Part shown: in pieces, positions 17,048-26,662 of the stretch
Layout: each line of letters starts with the position of its first letter
How positions within the stretch are numbered: the first letter of the stretch is position 1
NCBI GenBank assembly: GCA_963767645.1
Contig: CAVYEW010000018.1
Coordinates: forward strand, 310,001-374,000
Reading direction: 5' to 3'
DNA length: 64,000 bases
Source of the DNA: DATFDN01 sp963767645
Lineage (GTDB): Bacteria; Pseudomonadota; Alphaproteobacteria; Acetobacterales; Acetobacteraceae
The notes under the pieces: model-generated
Told to the model about the DNA's origin: nothing
What the model saw: the letters and a program-made list of their open reading frames with translations, nothing else
Databases searched by the model: none
Position numbers and translations under genes: made by a program

Positions 17048-18016
17048 TCAGCGTCCGACGTCACGGGCGCGCGCGGCGCGCAGCGCGGCGAAGTCGGCGT
17101 CGGCATGATAGGAGCTGCGGGTCAGCGGGCTCGCGGAGACCAGCAGGAAGCCCTTGGCGCGGGCCATCGCGGCGTATTCGGCGAACTCGTCGGGCGTGAC
17201 GAAGCGATCGACCGCGGCGTGCTTGATCGTGGGTTGCAGATACTGGCCGAGAGTGAGGAAATCGACGTCGGCGATCCTGAGATCGTCCATCACCTGCAAA
17301 ATCTCGCCGCGCTGCTCGCCGAGGCCCACCATCAGCCCGGACTTGGTGAAGATGGTCGGGTCGAGCGCCTTCACCCGGTCCAGCAGCCGCAAGGACTGGA
17401 AATAGCGCGCGCCGGGCCGGATCGTCGGATACAGCCGCGGCACCGTCTCCAGATTGTGGTTGAACACGTCCGGCCTTGCCTCCGCGACCACCTCGACCCC
17501 GCCCGGCTTGCGCAGGAAGTCCGGCGTCAGCACCTCGATGGTGGTCTCGGCGGCGGCTTCGCGGATAGCGGCGATCACGCGGGCGAAGTGCCGGGCACCC
17601 CCGTCGGGCAAGTCGTCACGATCAACCGAGGTGATGACGACATGGCGGAGCCCGAGCTTGGCAACCGCATCGGCCACGCGCGCCGGTTCGTCGTCGTCAA
17701 GCGCGGCCGGGTGCCCGGTGGCGACGTTGCAGAACGCGCAGGCGCGGGTGCAGACATCGCCCATGATCATCATGGTGGCGTGGCGCTGGCTCCAGCACTC
17801 GCCGATATTCGGGCACGCCGCCTCCTCGCAGACCGTGACCAGGCGGTTCTCGCGCATCAGCTGCCTGGTCTCGTGATAGACTGGGTGCGTCGGCGCCTTG
17901 ACCCGGATCCAGTCGGGCTTGCGCTGGATCGGATTGTCCGGCCGGTGCGCCTTCTCGGGGTGGCGCAGACTCTGCGCCCCGCCCGCGCGATGATCGATCA
18001 GGACCCGGGTTGACAT
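17048..18016 (-). CDS. lipA: Lipoyl synthase
   Basis: A radical-SAM enzyme of about 322 residues. It inserts two sulfur atoms into octanoyl groups on the E2 and GcvH proteins to make lipoamide. Both iron-sulfur sites are visible. CEEAACPNIGEC supplies three ligands of the auxiliary [4Fe-4S] cluster. CTRACAFCNV is the radical-SAM CxxxCxxC motif. The C-terminal RSSYHADADFAAL carries the conserved RSSY serine that also ligates the auxiliary cluster. The ATG at 18016 is chosen; a GTG nine bases upstream is possible and neither has a strong ribosome-binding site. The gene is followed at once by the Coq10/RatA-like gene. Confidence 0.96.
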   Translation of the reverse strand: MSTRVLIDHRAGGAQSLRHPEKAHRPDNPIQRKPDWIRVKAPTHPVYHETRQLMRENRLVTVCEEAACPNIGECWSQRHATMMIMGDVCTRACAFCNVATGHPAALDDDEPARVADAVAKLGLRHVVITSVDRDDLPDGGARHFARVIAAIREAAAETTIEVLTPDFLRKPGGVEVVAEARPDVFNHNLETVPRLYPTIRPGARYFQSLRLLDRVKALDPTIFTKSGLMVGLGEQRGEILQVMDDLRIADVDFLTLGQYLQPTIKHAAVDRFVTPDEFAEYAAMARAKGFLLVSASPLTRSSYHADADFAALRAARARDVGR

Positions 18017-18117
18017 GCGGGGCACAAGTGGCGGGGCAGGGGCGGGGCGTCAAGCGCACGCTCGGTTGACGCTGCTCCGACGAGGCGCGAGCCTGCCGGA
18101 CGGGACAGGAGACGCGC

Positions 18118-19302
18118 ATGCGGCCGTTCGAGGGTATCCGGGTCATCGACGTCACCCATGTGCTCGCCGGCCCCTTCGCGGCCTACCAGTTGGGCGTGCT
18201 AGGCGCCGACGTCATCAAGGTGGAGCACCCGGACGAGCCGGATCAGAGCCGATCGAGCGGCACCGACCCCGAGCTGAACAGGCGCCAGATGGGCACCGGA
18301 TTTCTCACCCAGGCGTCGAACAAACGCTCGATCACCATTGATCTTAAAGCTGAAGAAGGGCGGGAGATCATCCGACGGCTGGCCGCCGGCGCGGATGTGT
18401 TCGTCGAGAACTACCGCCCCGGCGCCTTCGAGGCGCTCGGCCTCGGCTACGCCGCCCTGTCGGCCCTCAACCCGCGCCTGATCTATGCCAGCTTCTCCGC
18501 TTTCGGGCAGGAGGGGCCGCGCGGGACGCAGACCGCCTACGACCATGTGATCCAGGCGACCTCGGGGATCATGGCGATGACCGGGACCGAGACCGTGCAT
18601 CCGGTCAAGCTCGGCACGCCGGCGGTTGATTATGCTACAGGGACAATGGGTTCCTTTGCCCTGGCCGCGGCTTTGTTCCAGCGCGAGCGGACCGGTCGAG
18701 GCCAGCGTATCGACATGGCGATGCTGGATGTGGCGATGGTGCTGATGGCCTCGCACCTGACCGGCTATCTGCGCAACGGCAAGCACCCCCGACCGCACGG
18801 CAACAAGCAGGGATTCGCGACCAGCGGCGCCTATCAGACCAAGGACGGATTGCTGATGGTGGGCGCATCGAACCTGCGCCAGCAGCGGCGTCTGTGGACG
18901 GTGCTGGAGCGGCCCGAGATGGCCAAGCGCACGAACGAGGAGCGCGAGGCCGACCAAGCGCGCGAGGAGGCGGTGCTGGCCGAGATCATGCTGACCCGCA
19001 CCGCCGCCGAGTGGGAGGACTACCTGCAATCGCGCCATGTGCCGGCCGCGCGGGTTCGTCCGATGCGCGAGGCGATCGCCGACCCGCAGCTTGCGACGCG
19101 CGGCGTGATCCATCGTCATGAGGGCGCGACGGGAATCGAGGGCGGGTTCGGCGTGCCGCTCGCCGCCTTCAAGTTCGCCCATGGCGGCCCGCGCATCGAT
19201 ACGCCCCCGCCGGCGCTCGGCGAGCATACCGACGCAGTGCTGACCGAGATCGGCTACGCGCCGGCCGATATCGTGCGGCTGCGCGCGGCCAAGGTCATCT
19301 GA
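18118..19302 (+). CDS. CaiB/BaiF-type CoA transferase (class III)
   Basis: A 394-residue class III CoA transferase, which moves CoA between carboxylic acids through a covalent aspartyl intermediate. The N-terminal motif FEGIRVIDVTHVLAGPFAAY and GADVIKVEHPDEPDQ are typical. The expected nucleophilic Asp is in LGTPAVDYATGTMGSFALA (around residue 169-175). The C-terminal ALGEHTDAVLTEIGY completes the fold. It opens an operon of at least seven genes, with a luciferase-like enzyme and a branched-chain-type ABC transporter. This suggests it activates the carboxylate that the transporter imports, but the substrate is not known. Confidence 0.9.
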   Translation: MRPFEGIRVIDVTHVLAGPFAAYQLGVLGADVIKVEHPDEPDQSRSSGTDPELNRRQMGTGFLTQASNKRSITIDLKAEEGREIIRRLAAGADVFVENYRPGAFEALGLGYAALSALNPRLIYASFSAFGQEGPRGTQTAYDHVIQATSGIMAMTGTETVHPVKLGTPAVDYATGTMGSFALAAALFQRERTGRGQRIDMAMLDVAMVLMASHLTGYLRNGKHPRPHGNKQGFATSGAYQTKDGLLMVGASNLRQQRRLWTVLERPEMAKRTNEEREADQAREEAVLAEIMLTRTAAEWEDYLQSRHVPAARVRPMREAIADPQLATRGVIHRHEGATGIEGGFGVPLAAFKFAHGGPRIDTPPPALGEHTDAVLTEIGYAPADIVRLRAAKVI

Positions 19303-19316
19303 AACCGGAGAGTGTC

Positions 19317-20177
19317 ATGCAACTCGGTCGTCTTGGCGTCTGGTATGCGGTAGATCGACTGGACGGCGCGCAGCTTCGCGAGTTCGTCGGCCAGGTCGAA
19401 CGGCTCGGCTTCGACGCGCTGTGGTATCCAGAGGCGCGCGGCTACGAATCCTTCTCCATCGCCGGCTTCATGCTGGCCAACAGCACGCGGCTGAAGATCG
19501 GCAGCTCGATCGCCAGCATCTACGCCCGCGACGCCTTCACCGCCCAGCGCGGACTGCTGACGCTGAACCGCCTGTATGGCGGGCGCTTCATCCTCGGCCT
19601 CGGCGTCAGCCATCCGCCGATGGTCGAGAAGCTGCGCGGCCACGAATACCAGAAGCCGGTCCCGGCGATGCGCGCCTATCTTGAGGCGCTGGTGCAGCGC
19701 GAGACCGGGTCCGAGGACTGGCCCGTGGCGATCGCCGCGCTGGGGCCGCTGATGCTGCGCCTCGCCGCGCAGCGCACGCGCGGCGCGCTGCCCTACAACG
19801 GAACGCCGGAACACACTGCCGAAGCGCGCAAGGCGCTCGGCCCGGACAAGTGGCTGGTCGCCGAGCAGAAGGTCACGCTGGGGACCGACCCGGCCAAGGC
19901 GCGCGGCCTCGGCCGGGCGGAGCTGTCGCGCTATCTGCGGCTCGACAACTACCGCAATAACTGGCTGCGCCTCGGCTTCACCGAGCAGGATCTGGCCGGC
20001 GAGGGGAGCGACCGGCTCATCGACGCGATGGTGCTGTGGGGAGATGCCGAGCGGATCAAGCAAGGGCTGCGCGCGCATCTGGACGCGGGGGCGAACCAGG
20101 TCTGCATCCAGCCGGTCCATGCGGAGGGCGATTTCGCAGCGCGCGACCGGATGCTGGCGGCGCTGGTGACGACGTAA
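19317..20177 (+). CDS. Luciferase-like (LLM class) flavin/F420-dependent oxidoreductase
   Basis: A 286-residue TIM-barrel protein of the bacterial luciferase family, nearest to the probable F420-dependent subgroup (TIGR03620-like). Visible features are RLGVWYAVDRLDGAQLREFV, LGFDALWYPEARGYE, LKIGSSIASIYARDAFTAQRG and GGRFILGLGVSHPPMVE. It uses reduced FMN or F420 and might act as a monooxygenase or dehydrogenase. It starts 14 bases after the CoA transferase stop and ends 12 bases before the binding-protein gene, so it is inside the operon. It is one of three luciferase-like genes in this window. Confidence 0.86.
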   Translation: MQLGRLGVWYAVDRLDGAQLREFVGQVERLGFDALWYPEARGYESFSIAGFMLANSTRLKIGSSIASIYARDAFTAQRGLLTLNRLYGGRFILGLGVSHPPMVEKLRGHEYQKPVPAMRAYLEALVQRETGSEDWPVAIAALGPLMLRLAAQRTRGALPYNGTPEHTAEARKALGPDKWLVAEQKVTLGTDPAKARGLGRAELSRYLRLDNYRNNWLRLGFTEQDLAGEGSDRLIDAMVLWGDAERIKQGLRAHLDAGANQVCIQPVHAEGDFAARDRMLAALVTT

Positions 20178-20189
20178 GGGGGAAACGAC

Positions 20190-21437
20190 ATGCCGAACAC
20201 GAACGGCTCCGTACTGCGCCGCCGCACGCTGCTCGCCGGGGCAGCGGGCGTGCTGGCCGCGCCGCGCATCGGCCGAGCGCAGCAGAACACCATCAAGATC
20301 GGGATGCAGTCGATCATCTCGGGTGCGATTGCCCTGCTCGGCACCTCCAGCCGCAACGCCGCGCAGATGGCGATCGAGCAGGTCAACGCCGCCGGCGGGC
20401 TTGCCGGGCGCAAGATCGAGCTGGTGGTGCGCGACTCCAAGGGCCAGCCGCAGGAGGCCGCGCGCATCGCACGCGAGCTGGTGAACTCCGATGGATGCGA
20501 GATCCTGCTCGACGCGGAAGCCTCCTCCGGCGCCTTCGCGGTGCAGGAGGTAGTGCGCGACTTGGGCGTGCTGTGCATCCACACCGCGAGCGAGACCTCG
20601 TCGCTGACCGCCGATCCCAAGATCCGCGTCGCCACCGCGTTCCGCTGCGCCCGGCAGGGCGTGCAGGACGCCATCGTGGGCGGCGGCTACACGGCCAAGC
20701 AGGCCACCGCGCGCAAGATGACCCGCTTCGCTACCTGTTCCCCGGATTACGCCTATGGGCGCGACACGACGAAGCAGTACCTGGACTTCATCAAGCACTT
20801 CAAGCCGGACATCCAGGTGATCGCCGAGGTCTGGCCGAAGCTGGGCCAGCCGGATTTCACCGATGCGATCACTAGGCTCATTCAGGCGAAGCCGCAGGCG
20901 ATGTTCAGCCTGCTCTACGCCGGCGATCTCTCCTCCTTCGTCAACCAGGCCAATGTGTACGCACTGTTCACCCAGATGGCGATGTTCAACCCGAACATGG
21001 GCGACTATCCGGTGCTGAACGCCATCAAGGCGATGCCGCAGGGCAGCTACTCGGGGGTGCGCTACCTGGAAACCTTCCCCGACACGCCGCAGAACAAGGA
21101 ATGGGGCGAGGCGTACCGCAAGCGGTTCAATGAATATCCCACCAACTGGTCGTGGCAGATGGCAACGGCGGTCGCCTTCCTCGATGCCGCCGCCAAGAAG
21201 GCGGGCACCGCCGACAGCAAGAAGATGGCGCAGGCGCTTCCCGGCCTCACGATCGACTCACCGTTCGGCGTGAGCGGCAAGATCACCATGCGCGACGACC
21301 ACAGCATCGCCGACTACGCGATCGGCTGGGGCAACACCGTCGCCAAGCCGCCCTACATCGTCGATATCCAGCTTGGCGACTGGGGCGAGATCACCGAGCT
21401 GGAGACCGAGTGGAAGAAGCAGAACGGGTATGTGTGA
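20190..21437 (+). CDS. Branched-chain amino-acid-type ABC transporter, substrate-binding protein
   Basis: A 415-residue periplasmic binding protein of the LivJ/LivK type (Leu-binding-protein-like family). The N-terminus LRRRTLLAGAAGVLAAPRIG looks like a Tat-type signal, with cleavage near GRAQQ. The mature protein begins NTIKIGMQSIISGAIALLG, followed by AAQMAIEQVNAAGGLAGRKI, the classic family start. It feeds the LivH/LivM/LivG/LivF components encoded next. In family members near CoA transferases the ligand is often an aromatic or branched carboxylate instead of an amino acid. Confidence 0.92.
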   Translation: MPNTNGSVLRRRTLLAGAAGVLAAPRIGRAQQNTIKIGMQSIISGAIALLGTSSRNAAQMAIEQVNAAGGLAGRKIELVVRDSKGQPQEAARIARELVNSDGCEILLDAEASSGAFAVQEVVRDLGVLCIHTASETSSLTADPKIRVATAFRCARQGVQDAIVGGGYTAKQATARKMTRFATCSPDYAYGRDTTKQYLDFIKHFKPDIQVIAEVWPKLGQPDFTDAITRLIQAKPQAMFSLLYAGDLSSFVNQANVYALFTQMAMFNPNMGDYPVLNAIKAMPQGSYSGVRYLETFPDTPQNKEWGEAYRKRFNEYPTNWSWQMATAVAFLDAAAKKAGTADSKKMAQALPGLTIDSPFGVSGKITMRDDHSIADYAIGWGNTVAKPPYIVDIQLGDWGEITELETEWKKQNGYV

Positions 21438-21482
21438 GAGGCGGCGGCAACCCATTCTCCCCCTCTGCTCTATCAGAACTTC

Positions 21483-21578
21483 CCACGTCATGCTCGCGCT
21501 CGTCGCGAGCATCCACGCCTTCACATGCCGCCAAAAAGGCGTGGATGCCCGTGACAAGCACGGGCATGACGGAAAATC
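21483..21578. repeat. Inverted repeat unit with GCATCCACGCCTT arms
   Basis: Between the binding-protein gene and livH lies a hairpin-forming stretch. CACGTCATGCTCGCGCTCGT is partly repaired by GCCCGTGACAAGCACGGGC further on, and GCATCCACGCCTT pairs with AAGGCGTGGATGC. It looks like a dispersed intergenic repeat of the kind common in Alphaproteobacteria. Only one clear copy is in this window. Confidence 0.65.
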
Positions 21579-21584
21579 GCCCCG

Positions 21585-22487
21585 ATGGACCTGAACGCGC
21601 TCGCCGGCTGCGTCGCCAGCTCCGGCTGCCTGGTGACGCAGACAAGCAGCGGGCTGATCGTCGGCCTGCTGCTGTTCTTGGTGGCGGCCGGGCTGACCCT
21701 GATCTTCGGCGTGCTCAAAGTCGTCAACTTCGCCCACGGCACGTTCTACATGCTGGGCGCCTATCTGGCACTCAGCGCCTATCAGGCGAGCGGCAGCTAC
21801 CTCGTCGCGGTGGCGGCCGGCTGCGTCGGCATGGGGCTGTTCGGCATCGTCTTCGAGCGGTTCCTCATCAGCCGCGCCTACGGCACCAACGTGCTCATGC
21901 AGTTGCTGATCTGCTACGCCGTGGTGCTGATCTTCGATGACGTGGTGAAGATGGTCTGGGGCGCGGATTTCCAGTCGATGGGGATGCCGCCCGCCTTCCA
22001 GGTGCCGCCCTATTTCATCGCCGGAGGCATCGTGCCGCCCTTCTATCTCGTGCTGATCGGGGTGGCGCTGGCAGTTGCGCTGCTGCTCGGCCTCGCGCTC
22101 GCCGCGACGCGCGTGGGCAAGATCGTCCGCGCCGCGGCGGTCAATCCCGAGATGGTGTCGGTGCTGGGCATCAACACGACGTTGCTCTACGCGCTGGTCT
22201 TCGCGATCGGCGGCGGGCTCGCCGGGCTTGCCGGCGGGCTGGCGGCGCCGGTGCGCTCGCTCACGCCGGGGATGGGGTTCTCCGTGCTGATCGAAAGCTT
22301 CATCGTCACCGTGATCGGCGGCATGGGTTCGATCGCCGGCTCGCTGATCGCGGCGGTCCTGCTGGGGATGATCCGCAGCTTCGGCACGATCGGCTTTCCG
22401 CTGTTCACCGATGAGCTGATCTTCGGCTTCATGATCCTGATCCTCATCACCCGTCCGACCGGCCTGTTCGGCCGCGAGGTGGTGTGA
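21585..22487 (+). CDS. livH: Branched-chain-type ABC transporter permease, LivH-like
   Basis: A 300-residue inner-membrane permease with about eight hydrophobic segments. Family motifs include AAGLTLIFGVLKVVNFAHGTFYMLGAYLA near residues 35-65 (cut here at its core, GVLKVVNFAHG) and the cytoplasmic EAA-like loop VRAAAVNPEMVSVLGINT around residue 185, which docks with the ATPases. VIGGMGSIAGSLIAA near residue 245 is also characteristic. It forms a channel with LivM and is driven by LivG and LivF. It is the third component gene in this operon. Confidence 0.93.
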   Translation: MDLNALAGCVASSGCLVTQTSSGLIVGLLLFLVAAGLTLIFGVLKVVNFAHGTFYMLGAYLALSAYQASGSYLVAVAAGCVGMGLFGIVFERFLISRAYGTNVLMQLLICYAVVLIFDDVVKMVWGADFQSMGMPPAFQVPPYFIAGGIVPPFYLVLIGVALAVALLLGLALAATRVGKIVRAAAVNPEMVSVLGINTTLLYALVFAIGGGLAGLAGGLAAPVRSLTPGMGFSVLIESFIVTVIGGMGSIAGSLIAAVLLGMIRSFGTIGFPLFTDELIFGFMILILITRPTGLFGREVV

Positions 22488-22505
22488 TGGTCTGACCGCT
22501 CCGAA

Positions 22506-22590
22506 CCCCTCCCCCCGGCCCCCTCCCGCAAGGGGAGGGGGAGTCGTACGGAAGGCCCCCTCCCCTTGCGGGAGGGGGTTGGGGGAGGGG
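22506..22590. repeat. GC-rich palindromic repeat, copy 4 (inside the ABC transporter operon)
   Basis: An inverted repeat of about 85 bp with arms CCCCTCCCGCAAGGGGAGG and CCCCCTCCCCTTGCGGGAGG. It separates livH from livM, and its right arm runs into the region where livM must start. Confidence 0.85.
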
Positions 22591-23567
22591 TCGAACGATG
22601 CGCCGCTGCGCGGGAAACGGCGCTTGCCTTCGGCGCGCTGGCGATCCTGTGGATCATCCCCCTGGTGCTGCCGAGCGCCTCCTTCACCGACCTCATGATC
22701 CGGCTCTCGGCCATGGGCCTGTTCGCGACTTCGCTCAACCTGCTGGTCGGAACGACGGGGCTGGTGTCCTTCGGGCATGGCATGTTCTACGGCTTCGGCG
22801 CCTACAGCTTCGCCCTGCTGATGCAGGACACGGCCCTGCCGCTCTGGGCCGCGGTGCTGCTGGCGCTGGCGTTCACCGCGGTGCTGGCACTGGGCGTCGG
22901 CGCCATCTGCATCCGGCTGCGCACCATCTATTTCGCCTTTGTCACCCTGGCCATGCAGATGCTGCTGCACAGCATCATCCTGTCCTGGGTCTCGCTGACC
23001 GGCGGCGACCAGGGTCTGCGCGGCGGCATCCCGCGCCGCTTCATCCTCGGCGTCGATCTGGCCAACCAGCGCAACCTCTACTGGGCGAGCCTGGTGGTGC
23101 TGACCGCCGGATTGCTGTTGATGCGCCACGTCGTCGCCTCGCCGCTCGGCACCAGCCTGCGCATGGTGCGAGACAACGAGACCCGCGCAGCCTTCCTCGG
23201 CATCACCGTCTGGCGCGCGAAGCTCACCGTGTTCGTCATCGCCGGGGTGTTCGCGGCGCTCGGCGGCATGGTGACGAGCCTGTTCGTCTCCGGCGCCTAC
23301 CCGGAACTCGCCGACTGGCCGCTCTCGGGACAGGCGATCTTCGCCATCATGCTGGGCGGCATCGGCGCGTTTCTCGGGCCGCTAGTGGGCGCGCTGATCC
23401 TGCTCGCGCTGAACGACGTGGTGACGCGGGAAACCGAGTATTACGGCCTGGCGCTCGGGCTGATTATCCTGGTCTTTGCCCTCGGCTTCCGGCGCGGCGT
23501 AACGGAATCCGTGCTTGGACAAGTGCGCCGCCGCTGGCCCCGCGCCGGCCTCGCCCGGCGCGGCTGA
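22566..23567 (+). CDS. livM: Branched-chain-type ABC transporter permease, LivM-like (start uncertain)
   Basis: An inner-membrane permease of up to 333 residues. It pairs with LivH. Conserved stretches include MGLFATSLNLLVGTTGLVSF, GHGMFYGFGAY, FVTLAMQMLLHS and the EAA-like loop MVRDNETRAAFLGITVWRAK. About eight membrane segments are present. The start is a problem. The open frame begins at a TTG (22566) inside the repeat, which would give a Gly-rich leader. An ATG at 22598 with a good position lies one frame away and joins the LivM frame if one G of the GGG at 22612-22614 is removed, giving MRRCAETALAFGALAIL. I therefore suspect a one-base insertion or a changed start. The rest of the gene is intact. 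Confidence 0.85.
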   Translation: MREGVGGGVERCAAARETALAFGALAILWIIPLVLPSASFTDLMIRLSAMGLFATSLNLLVGTTGLVSFGHGMFYGFGAYSFALLMQDTALPLWAAVLLALAFTAVLALGVGAICIRLRTIYFAFVTLAMQMLLHSIILSWVSLTGGDQGLRGGIPRRFILGVDLANQRNLYWASLVVLTAGLLLMRHVVASPLGTSLRMVRDNETRAAFLGITVWRAKLTVFVIAGVFAALGGMVTSLFVSGAYPELADWPLSGQAIFAIMLGGIGAFLGPLVGALILLALNDVVTRETEYYGLALGLIILVFALGFRRGVTESVLGQVRRRWPRAGLARRG

Positions 23568-23568
23568 C

Positions 23569-24317
23569 ATGCTGCGCGTCGAGGGCCTCACCAAGCGCTT
23601 CGGCGGCGTCGCGGCGATCGACGGCGTCACTCTCTCCTTCCCGACCGGGTCGCTCACCGCAATCATCGGCCCGAACGGCGCCGGCAAGAGCACGTTCTTC
23701 AACCTGATCTCGGGTGGGCTGGTCCCCGACGAGGGGCGCGTGCGGCTGGACGAGGCCGACATCACCGGTCTCAGCCGCGCCGCCATCGTCAAGCGCGGGA
23801 TAGGCCGCGCCTTCCAGGTGGCGAGCATCTTTCCCACTATGACGGTGGCCGAGAACCTGATGGCGGCCATCGCCGCGCATCGCGGCCAATGGGCCGGACT
23901 CGGCCGCCGTTTTCCGCCGCCAGGCACAAGGCCGCGCGCGCTGGAGGTTGCCGAACTGCTCGGGCTCCAGGACCAGGCGGAGGTCGAGGCCGCCGCTCTC
24001 TCGCACGGCGATCAGAAGCTGCTCGACATCGCGCTGGCCCTGGCCCTGGAACCGTCCGTCCTGCTGCTGGACGAGCCCACTGCCGGCATGGGGCCGGAGG
24101 AGCGCTGGCAGATGATCGAGAAGGTGCAGGCGCTCTGGGAATGGCAGAAGCTCACCCTGGTCTTCATCGAGCATGACATGGACATCGTGTTCCGCATCGC
24201 CGGCTCGATCGCCGTGCTGTGCTACGGCAAGGTGCTCGCGGAAGGTGCGCCGGAAGAGATCCGGGCCAACCCGGCGGTGATCGCCGCCTATCTCGGCACG
24301 CCGGAGGACGAGGCGGC

Positions 24318-24321
<4 letters not shown>
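23569..24321 (+). CDS. livG: Branched-chain-type ABC transporter ATP-binding protein, LivG-like
   Basis: A 250-residue ABC ATPase. Walker A is GPNGAGKSTFFN (residues ~38-49) and the long LivG-type Q-loop region includes GRAFQVASIFPTMTVAENLM. The signature is degenerate: ALSHGDQKLLDIALAL in place of LSYGxQ. Walker B is VLLLDEPTAGMGPEE, and the switch His is in FIEHDMD. The ATG is one base after the livM stop. It supplies ATP energy to the LivHM channel together with LivF. Length and motif set are normal. Confidence 0.94.
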
Positions 24322-25049
<728 letters not shown>

Positions 25050-25106
25050 TCGGCCGTGGGAGCACCCCCTGCCCCGGCTCCGTCCCGCAGGGCTGTAAGC
25101 CCTGGG

Positions 25107-25691
25107 TCAAACTGAGGGAGGCATGCCGTCGGTCAGTCGGTCCTTGGTTGCGGTCAGGATTTGCTCCGACAAGGTGGGGTCATCGACTGCCCGGGCGAGG
25201 ACCAGCGCGCCCACTAGCGTCGCCATACTGGCCAACGCCTCGTCTTGCCGTGCCTTCCGACACCCCTGGGGCAGCAGTCGCGCAATGCGCCCCACCGTGA
25301 CCTGCAGCCCTTCGGTGAACGCCCGCCGTACCGCCGGGGGCTGGCGCGGAATCTCGCAGCCAAGGGCAGCCAAGGCGCAGCCATGGCCCGGATCGTCGCG
25401 GTGTTGCGTCGAGAGGTAGCGCGCGATGTAGCCGCTCAGCACCCCACTTCCCAGCTCGGCGTTGTCGAGCGCCGCCTTGCCGGCGCTGCGGGCCAATGCC
25501 TCGGTCAGCGCCTCCGCCGCCAACCGCTCCTTCGAGCCAAACTGACTGTAGAGGCTCCCATGGGTCATGCCCGCGGCCTCGCCCAGGGCGTCCACGCCGA
25601 CGCCTGACAACCCACGCTCGCGGAATAGCCGAGCGGCCGCGGTCAGGATCCGTTCCCGGTTCTCGGCTGCTTTCTCCTTCGTGACCCTCAT
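25107..25691 (-). CDS. TetR/AcrR family transcriptional regulator
   Basis: A 194-residue repressor-type protein. The N-terminal helix-turn-helix domain is clear: NRERILTAAARLFRERGLSG, then LGEAAGMTHGSLYSQFGSKE, followed by the linker helix LAAEALTEAL. The C-terminal ligand-binding domain (TetR_C-like) includes GHGCALAALGCEIPRQPPAV, typical of a subgroup that controls oxidoreductases and drug pumps. It is transcribed divergently from an SDR-MATE operon. An 18-bp perfect palindrome between the genes is the likely binding site. It probably represses that operon and itself. Confidence 0.9.
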   Translation of the reverse strand: MRVTKEKAAENRERILTAAARLFRERGLSGVGVDALGEAAGMTHGSLYSQFGSKERLAAEALTEALARSAGKAALDNAELGSGVLSGYIARYLSTQHRDDPGHGCALAALGCEIPRQPPAVRRAFTEGLQVTVGRIARLLPQGCRKARQDEALASMATLVGALVLARAVDDPTLSEQILTATKDRLTDGMPPSV

Positions 25692-25764
25692 CCCGGCAAC
25701 TCCGGCTCAGACCCTTTGACTACATGCTTGACAGATTTAATGGCGAGCGCAATCTTAAAACCAA

Positions 25765-25782
25765 TGATAGCGATCGCTATCA
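25765..25782. promoter_or_regulatory. Probable TetR operator palindrome
   Basis: TGATAGCGATCGCTATCA is a perfect 18-bp palindrome, 74 bases from the TetR start and 26 bases upstream of the SDR start. A TTGACA -35-like element lies at 25728-25733, so the palindrome falls over or just past the -10 region of the SDR promoter. Repressor binding there would block transcription. Size and symmetry are typical of TetR-family operators. Confidence 0.75.
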
Positions 25783-25807
25783 AAAACTTCACACGAGGAG
25801 CACTGCC

Positions 25808-26662
25808 ATGCCCGATCACACCGCCAGCGCCCCTGGCACGGCCGGGACTTCCCTGGTCACCGGCGCTTCCTCCGGCATCGGCGCGGTCTATGCGGACCGC
25901 TTGGCGCGGCGTGGCCACGACCTGGTCCTCGTCGCCCGAAACCGCCGGCGCCTCGAGACCCTGGCAGGCCGCCTCCGGGAGGAGACCGGGCGGAGCGCCG
26001 AAATCCTGATCGCCGACCTTACACGGGAGACGGAACTGCACGCCGTCGAGGCGCGGCTGCGGGACGACCCGCGCATCACCATGCTGGTGAACAACGCCGG
26101 GATGGCAGTCGCCGCACCGCTGCTCTCCGCCGACCCGGACCGGCTGGAGGCGATGGTCCGCCTGAATGTTGTCGCCGCCATGCGCCTGGCCGTCGCGGCG
26201 GCCGCTGGCTTCGCGGCGCTCGGCCGCGGCACGATCGTCAACATCGCCTCGGTGCTTGCCCTCGCCCCGGAGCGGTTCAACGGTGCCTACAGCGGCACCA
26301 AGGCCTTCGTGCTGAACCTCAGCCAGGCGCTGGGCGTCGAGCTCGCGGAACGCGGCGTCCGGGTTCAGGCGGTCCTTCCCGGCGCGACCCGAACCGAGCT
26401 CTGGGGAAGGGCGGGCACCGACATCGCCAGCCTGCCGCCGGAGATGCTGATGGAGGCGGGCGAGATGGTGGATGCCGCGCTGGCCGGCCTGGATTTCGGC
26501 GAGTTGGTCACGATCCCGGCGCTGCCCGACGGCGCGGATTGGGAGGCGTTCCAGGCCGCCCGGTTCGCGCTCGGGCCCAACCTGTCGCACGACCGGGCCG
26601 CTGCCCGCTACCGGGCCGTGGTCCCGGCCGGCAAGGCCGCGGCGGCGGACGTCGTGTCATGA
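25808..26662 (+). CDS. Short-chain dehydrogenase/reductase (SDR family)
   Basis: A 284-residue NAD(P)-dependent oxidoreductase. The cofactor motif is TGASSGIGAVYADRLARRG (TGxxxGIG), followed by NNAGMA and the catalytic region IASVLALAP with YSGTKAF (the Tyr-x-x-x-Lys pair). GxxxT(E)LW at the C-terminal lobe fits the DltE/YqjQ-like branch. The ATG at 25808 has GAGGAG upstream. It overlaps the MATE gene by four bases, and both are presumably controlled by the divergent TetR protein. The substrate is unknown; a role in detoxifying a reactive carbonyl is plausible. Confidence 0.9.
   Translation: MPDHTASAPGTAGTSLVTGASSGIGAVYADRLARRGHDLVLVARNRRRLETLAGRLREETGRSAEILIADLTRETELHAVEARLRDDPRITMLVNNAGMAVAAPLLSADPDRLEAMVRLNVVAAMRLAVAAAAGFAALGRGTIVNIASVLALAPERFNGAYSGTKAFVLNLSQALGVELAERGVRVQAVLPGATRTELWGRAGTDIASLPPEMLMEAGEMVDAALAGLDFGELVTIPALPDGADWEAFQAARFALGPNLSHDRAAARYRAVVPAGKAAAADVVS

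Noticed and set aside
22598..23707. Plus-strand frame starting at the ATG 22598
   Set aside because: Most of it is the shadow of livM and livG. Only the first few codons may belong to livM with a one-base change, as noted in that entry.
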